Of a DNA stretch of 5,908 bases, positions 3,269-5,908 are shown one piece after another (position 1 is the stretch's first letter; the number at the start of each line of letters is the position of its first letter). The position numbers and the translations under genes were made by a program. The notes beneath the pieces were generated by a model. It was not told where the DNA came from and ran no database searches. It saw nothing but the letters and a program-made list of their open reading frames with translations. The DNA lies in contig JAGCWG010000554.1 in assembly GCA_017961965.1 (NCBI GenBank), forward strand, positions 1-5,908, written 5' to 3'. Source of the stretch: Bacteroidaceae bacterium (lineage in GTDB: Bacteria > Bacteroidota > Bacteroidia > Bacteroidales > Bacteroidaceae).

Positions 3269-5908
3269 ATGAGAAAGTACCTTATTCTACAATTACTTTT
3301 TTTGACTACTTTAGCTCAAGCAAACATCTACTGGCAAAGACTCGTAAGTAACTACAATCGACACGATTACATGGCTGCAAACCAGAACTGGTACATTAGT
3401 CAGAATGCCAACGGATGGATGTATTTTGCTAATGACAAAGGTCTGCTTGAGTTTGACGGCGTGTATTGGAATACATACGCCTTTGGTCATAACGTGAAAC
3501 CTCGTGCCTTGATGGCAGAGGACAGTGTTGTATATGTCGGCGGACTGGGCGAGTTTGGTCAGTTTATGCCCAATTCATCGGGAAAGCTGGTATATAAATG
3601 CTTGTCAAACAACTACAAAGAGAAACGTAGCATAAACGTTTGGAAGATACATCGCATAGGACATTCGGTGTATTTCCAAGGCAACGATGCTGTGTATGTT
3701 CATGGAGAGAAACCTGTAAGGATTCCAAGTCCGGAGAGCATACATTATTCTACCGTTGCAAACAACCGATTGCTGATAGCTACCAAGAGCGGATTGTACC
3801 AGTTGGCTGGTGGAAAGTTCCAGAAACTGCCAGGAACAGAAGAACTGACGCGCTCAAACGTGGTTGGAATATTCCAGTATTTCGACAAACTGCTCGTGGT
3901 GACATCTACTAACGGACTGTACCTGTATGACTATAACTCTGCAAAGCCGTTCGAAACAAATGGTGACGATATAATAAGAAATGTGACGCTCAACTGTGCC
4001 GCACTAAGCGGTAGTAAGATAGCATTGGGAACAGTACAGAATGGTATCATCATCGTTGACTTTGAGAGTGGGTATGTGAATAACATCTCCATGCATAAGG
4101 GATTGCAGAGTAACTCGGTGCTGTCGTTGGCATTCGACCGCGACCATAACCTGTGGATGGGATTGGATAATGGTATTGACTACCTGCCACTTAACTCGCC
4201 TGTGTTCTATCTGCTCGGCTCTTCATCTCACATTGGATTGGGATATGTGTCGTGTGCATATAACGGAAGAATGTACTTCGGTACCAATCAGGGTATATAC
4301 TCTGCACAGTTGCCTATGACTCCTAACAGCGACATCGAGACAACGATGATTCCTGGTAGCGATGGCGTGGCACACTGTATGTTCATGTATGATAACCGCA
4401 TGTTCTGCGGAGGAAGGAAATACTTCTTCATGATAGACGGCAACGGAAAGACCACATTCAACCTGAGAGGCGTATGGAACGTAAAACCCGTACACACCCA
4501 TCAGGCTGGCGACGTACTGTTGCTGGGAACATACTGGGGACTGTATGTGATGAAACGCGTGGATGGCACATGGAGACTGTCACACCAAGTGGCTAACTGC
4601 GACATATCTGCCAAGACCATGTATGTGGAGGATGGTACCAACTGTGTGTGGGTAGCCAACAAGGCAAAGGGTATCTATCGACTGACATTGTCACCAGACC
4701 TGAGAAGGGTGGTGAATACCAAGAACTACAACTCGGAGGCTTTGCCGATGGGTGACAACGTGACCGTGAGCAAGGTGGATGGTGAGGTTGTAGTGGCGAC
4801 ACGACAGGGACTGTTCAGGTATGACGTGACTGACGACGTGCTGAAAGAGTATACCTCACTGCAGGCTTTGGCTGACGGAAAGGTGCCATATACCTATCTG
4901 TGGCAGGACGGCGAAAGGAATATATGGTATGTACATGACAACATGCTGCGACTGCTGCGATTCAACAAGAGCAAGAATGCGTATGACAAGAACAGCGTGG
5001 GAACATTCTTGTATGATAACCTCGTGGAGGACTTCGAACATGTCAACATCATGGATGACCGGGCTTTCATCGGTACGGAGGATGGATTTGCCATGTTGCT
5101 GCATAACAGAAACTTCCACAAGAATCTGCCGATGACGGTGCAGATAAGGAAGATCTATGCCAACAGCGACTCCCTGATTTATGAGAGTTCACTGAAACCA
5201 TCAGAGAAGGAACTGCGAATCGCACATAAACTCAATTCCTTGAGGATAGAGTTCAGCTCCAGCTGTTACGACAGGTCGCGTGCAGTGCTCTACTCATACC
5301 GACTGCTGGGCGACGGTGACGAGGAGTGGAGCAAATACTCGCCTAACCACGTGAAGGAATATACTCACTTGGCAGAAGGTACTTACACGTTCTGTGTGAG
5401 GGCTTTGGTGGACGGACAGTCACAACCATCGGAGGCTACGTTTGAGTTCGTGGTGCTACCACCATGGTATCGCACTTGGTGGGCTTACCTGCTATACCTC
5501 ATTGCCGTTGGTGCGGCAGGATACTATGTGTTCTGCTTCTTCAGAGACAAACGCAGACAGGAACTGGATGCAAAGGATCAGCAGATGCAGAAGATGGAAC
5601 AGCACTATAAGTCGGAGGCTGAGCTGCAGGAGCAGAACGAACTGATTACTGCCAGAATGAACGTGATGCGTAAGAACGAGATGCTGGCGGAGATAAAGAA
5701 GACGGCACAGAGCATCAACAACTCTCTGTATGAGGAGAACCTGCCTTCAGTGAAGCGTAAGGTGGTGAGACTGATCAGCCAGATCAATACCAACATGGAG
5801 CACGATGACGACCTGAAGGCGTTCCAAGGCTCGTTCGATGCGGTGCATCGTAACTTCTTCAGTGTGCTTGAGGCAAGGTTCCCAGAACTGAGCTATAAGG
5901 ATAAGGTG
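3269..5908 (+). CDS. Membrane-spanning propeller/Y_Y_Y transcriptional regulator, 3' end cut by window
   Basis: The frame is open from ATG 3269 to the window edge (880 codons, no stop). Residues 1-18 are a signal peptide (MRKYLILQLL..., cleavage AQA before N19). Residues about 25-620 are a periplasmic beta-propeller sensor with Reg_prop-like blades: NGWMYFANDKGLLEFDGVYW (48-67), HNLWMGLDNGI (293-303), VWVANKAKGIYRL (460-472), VVATRQGLFRYD (508-519), GTEDGF (602-607). Residues about 670-730 are a Y_Y_Y domain (LYSYRLLGDGDEEWSKYS, then the EGTYTFCVRA strand). One transmembrane helix spans about 737-758, followed by a charged coiled-coil (760-815) and a segment ending HRNFFSVLEARFPELS. Family members continue from this point into a LuxR/GerE-type HTH, so roughly 50-60 residues are probably missing. 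No HisKA H-box, ATPase or receiver domain appears after the membrane helix, so this is not a hybrid two-component kinase. It probably senses a periplasmic ligand, perhaps a glycan, and binds DNA directly from the inner membrane. The divergent LRR gene is a plausible target. Confidence 0.93.
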   Translation, partial: MRKYLILQLLFLTTLAQANIYWQRLVSNYNRHDYMAANQNWYISQNANGWMYFANDKGLLEFDGVYWNTYAFGHNVKPRALMAEDSVVYVGGLGEFGQFMPNSSGKLVYKCLSNNYKEKRSINVWKIHRIGHSVYFQGNDAVYVHGEKPVRIPSPESIHYSTVANNRLLIATKSGLYQLAGGKFQKLPGTEELTRSNVVGIFQYFDKLLVVTSTNGLYLYDYNSAKPFETNGDDIIRNVTLNCAALSGSKIALGTVQNGIIIVDFESGYVNNISMHKGLQSNSVLSLAFDRDHNLWMGLDNGIDYLPLNSPVFYLLGSSSHIGLGYVSCAYNGRMYFGTNQGIYSAQLPMTPNSDIETTMIPGSDGVAHCMFMYDNRMFCGGRKYFFMIDGNGKTTFNLRGVWNVKPVHTHQAGDVLLLGTYWGLYVMKRVDGTWRLSHQVANCDISAKTMYVEDGTNCVWVANKAKGIYRLTLSPDLRRVVNTKNYNSEALPMGDNVTVSKVDGEVVVATRQGLFRYDVTDDVLKEYTSLQALADGKVPYTYLWQDGERNIWYVHDNMLRLLRFNKSKNAYDKNSVGTFLYDNLVEDFEHVNIMDDRAFIGTEDGFAMLLHNRNFHKNLPMTVQIRKIYANSDSLIYESSLKPSEKELRIAHKLNSLRIEFSSSCYDRSRAVLYSYRLLGDGDEEWSKYSPNHVKEYTHLAEGTYTFCVRALVDGQSQPSEATFEFVVLPPWYRTWWAYLLYLIAVGAAGYYVFCFFRDKRRQELDAKDQQMQKMEQHYKSEAELQEQNELITARMNVMRKNEMLAEIKKTAQSINNSLYEENLPSVKRKVVRLISQINTNMEHDDDLKAFQGSFDAVHRNFFSVLEARFPELSYKDKV

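Noticed and set aside
3640..3912. 90-codon plus-strand frame within the regulator gene
   Set aside because: It is an out-of-frame reading of propeller codons; the main frame is continuous through this stretch and matches the family.
4223..4501. 92-codon minus-strand frame inside the regulator gene
   Set aside because: It is antisense to propeller codons with recognisable blade motifs on the plus strand. The peptide shows no domain or signal, and several other frames overlap the same stretch.
5545..5908. Histidine kinase or hybrid two-component system
   Set aside because: No H-box, N-box or G-box motif is present in the cytoplasmic segment. Its sequence (coiled coil, then HRNFFSVLEARFPELS) matches the pre-HTH region of one-component members. 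The missing 3' end leaves a small doubt.
3269..5908. Frameshift or pseudogene in the regulator
   Set aside because: The frame reads through 880 codons without a stop, with signal peptide, propeller, Y_Y_Y and membrane helix in the expected order. It is only cut by the window edge.

Overview
The window looks like chromosomal DNA from a Bacteroidota species, most likely the Prevotella/Segatella group. Three things support this. Both gene starts sit just downstream of perfect TAnnTTTG (-7 type) promoter elements, with short A-rich leaders and no Shine-Dalgarno sequence. The large minus-strand gene encodes a BspA-type leucine-rich-repeat exported protein ending in a Prevotella-style C-terminal motif. 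The plus-strand gene belongs to the membrane-spanning propeller/Y_Y_Y/HTH regulators that are typical of this phylum. The assignment rests on recognising these families, not on any database search.

Layout. Bases 1-164 are non-coding: a GC-rich hairpin (19-33), a 12-bp inverted repeat (36-47/85-96), and a tandem array of nine 8-9 bp units of the form T(T)TAACTTC (88-163) that runs up to the stop codon of the next gene. Bases 165-3029 (minus strand) hold a complete 954-residue secreted surface protein: signal peptide, LRR_5/BspA repeats, a beta-rich Prevotella-type domain that seems to be split by an inserted module, and a possible type IX secretion C-terminal signal. Bases 3030-3268 are an AT-rich divergent intergenic region with one promoter for each gene and a few short repeats. 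Bases 3269-5908 (plus strand) hold a gene that is open at the window edge, with 880 residues visible: signal peptide, periplasmic beta-propeller sensor, Y_Y_Y domain, one transmembrane helix and a cytoplasmic coiled-coil stretch. The window stops where this family normally enters a LuxR/GerE-type DNA-binding HTH.

How they may work together (inference). A transmembrane one-component regulator is transcribed divergently from an exported protein gene, and their -7 elements lie about 170 bp apart. This suggests, but does not prove, that the regulator controls the surface protein and perhaps itself. No RNA gene, CRISPR array, insertion sequence or phage gene is visible. The most unusual features are the TTAACTTC array, whose units carry stop codons on both strands and together cover all six frames, and the apparent domain-in-domain insertion in the surface protein.
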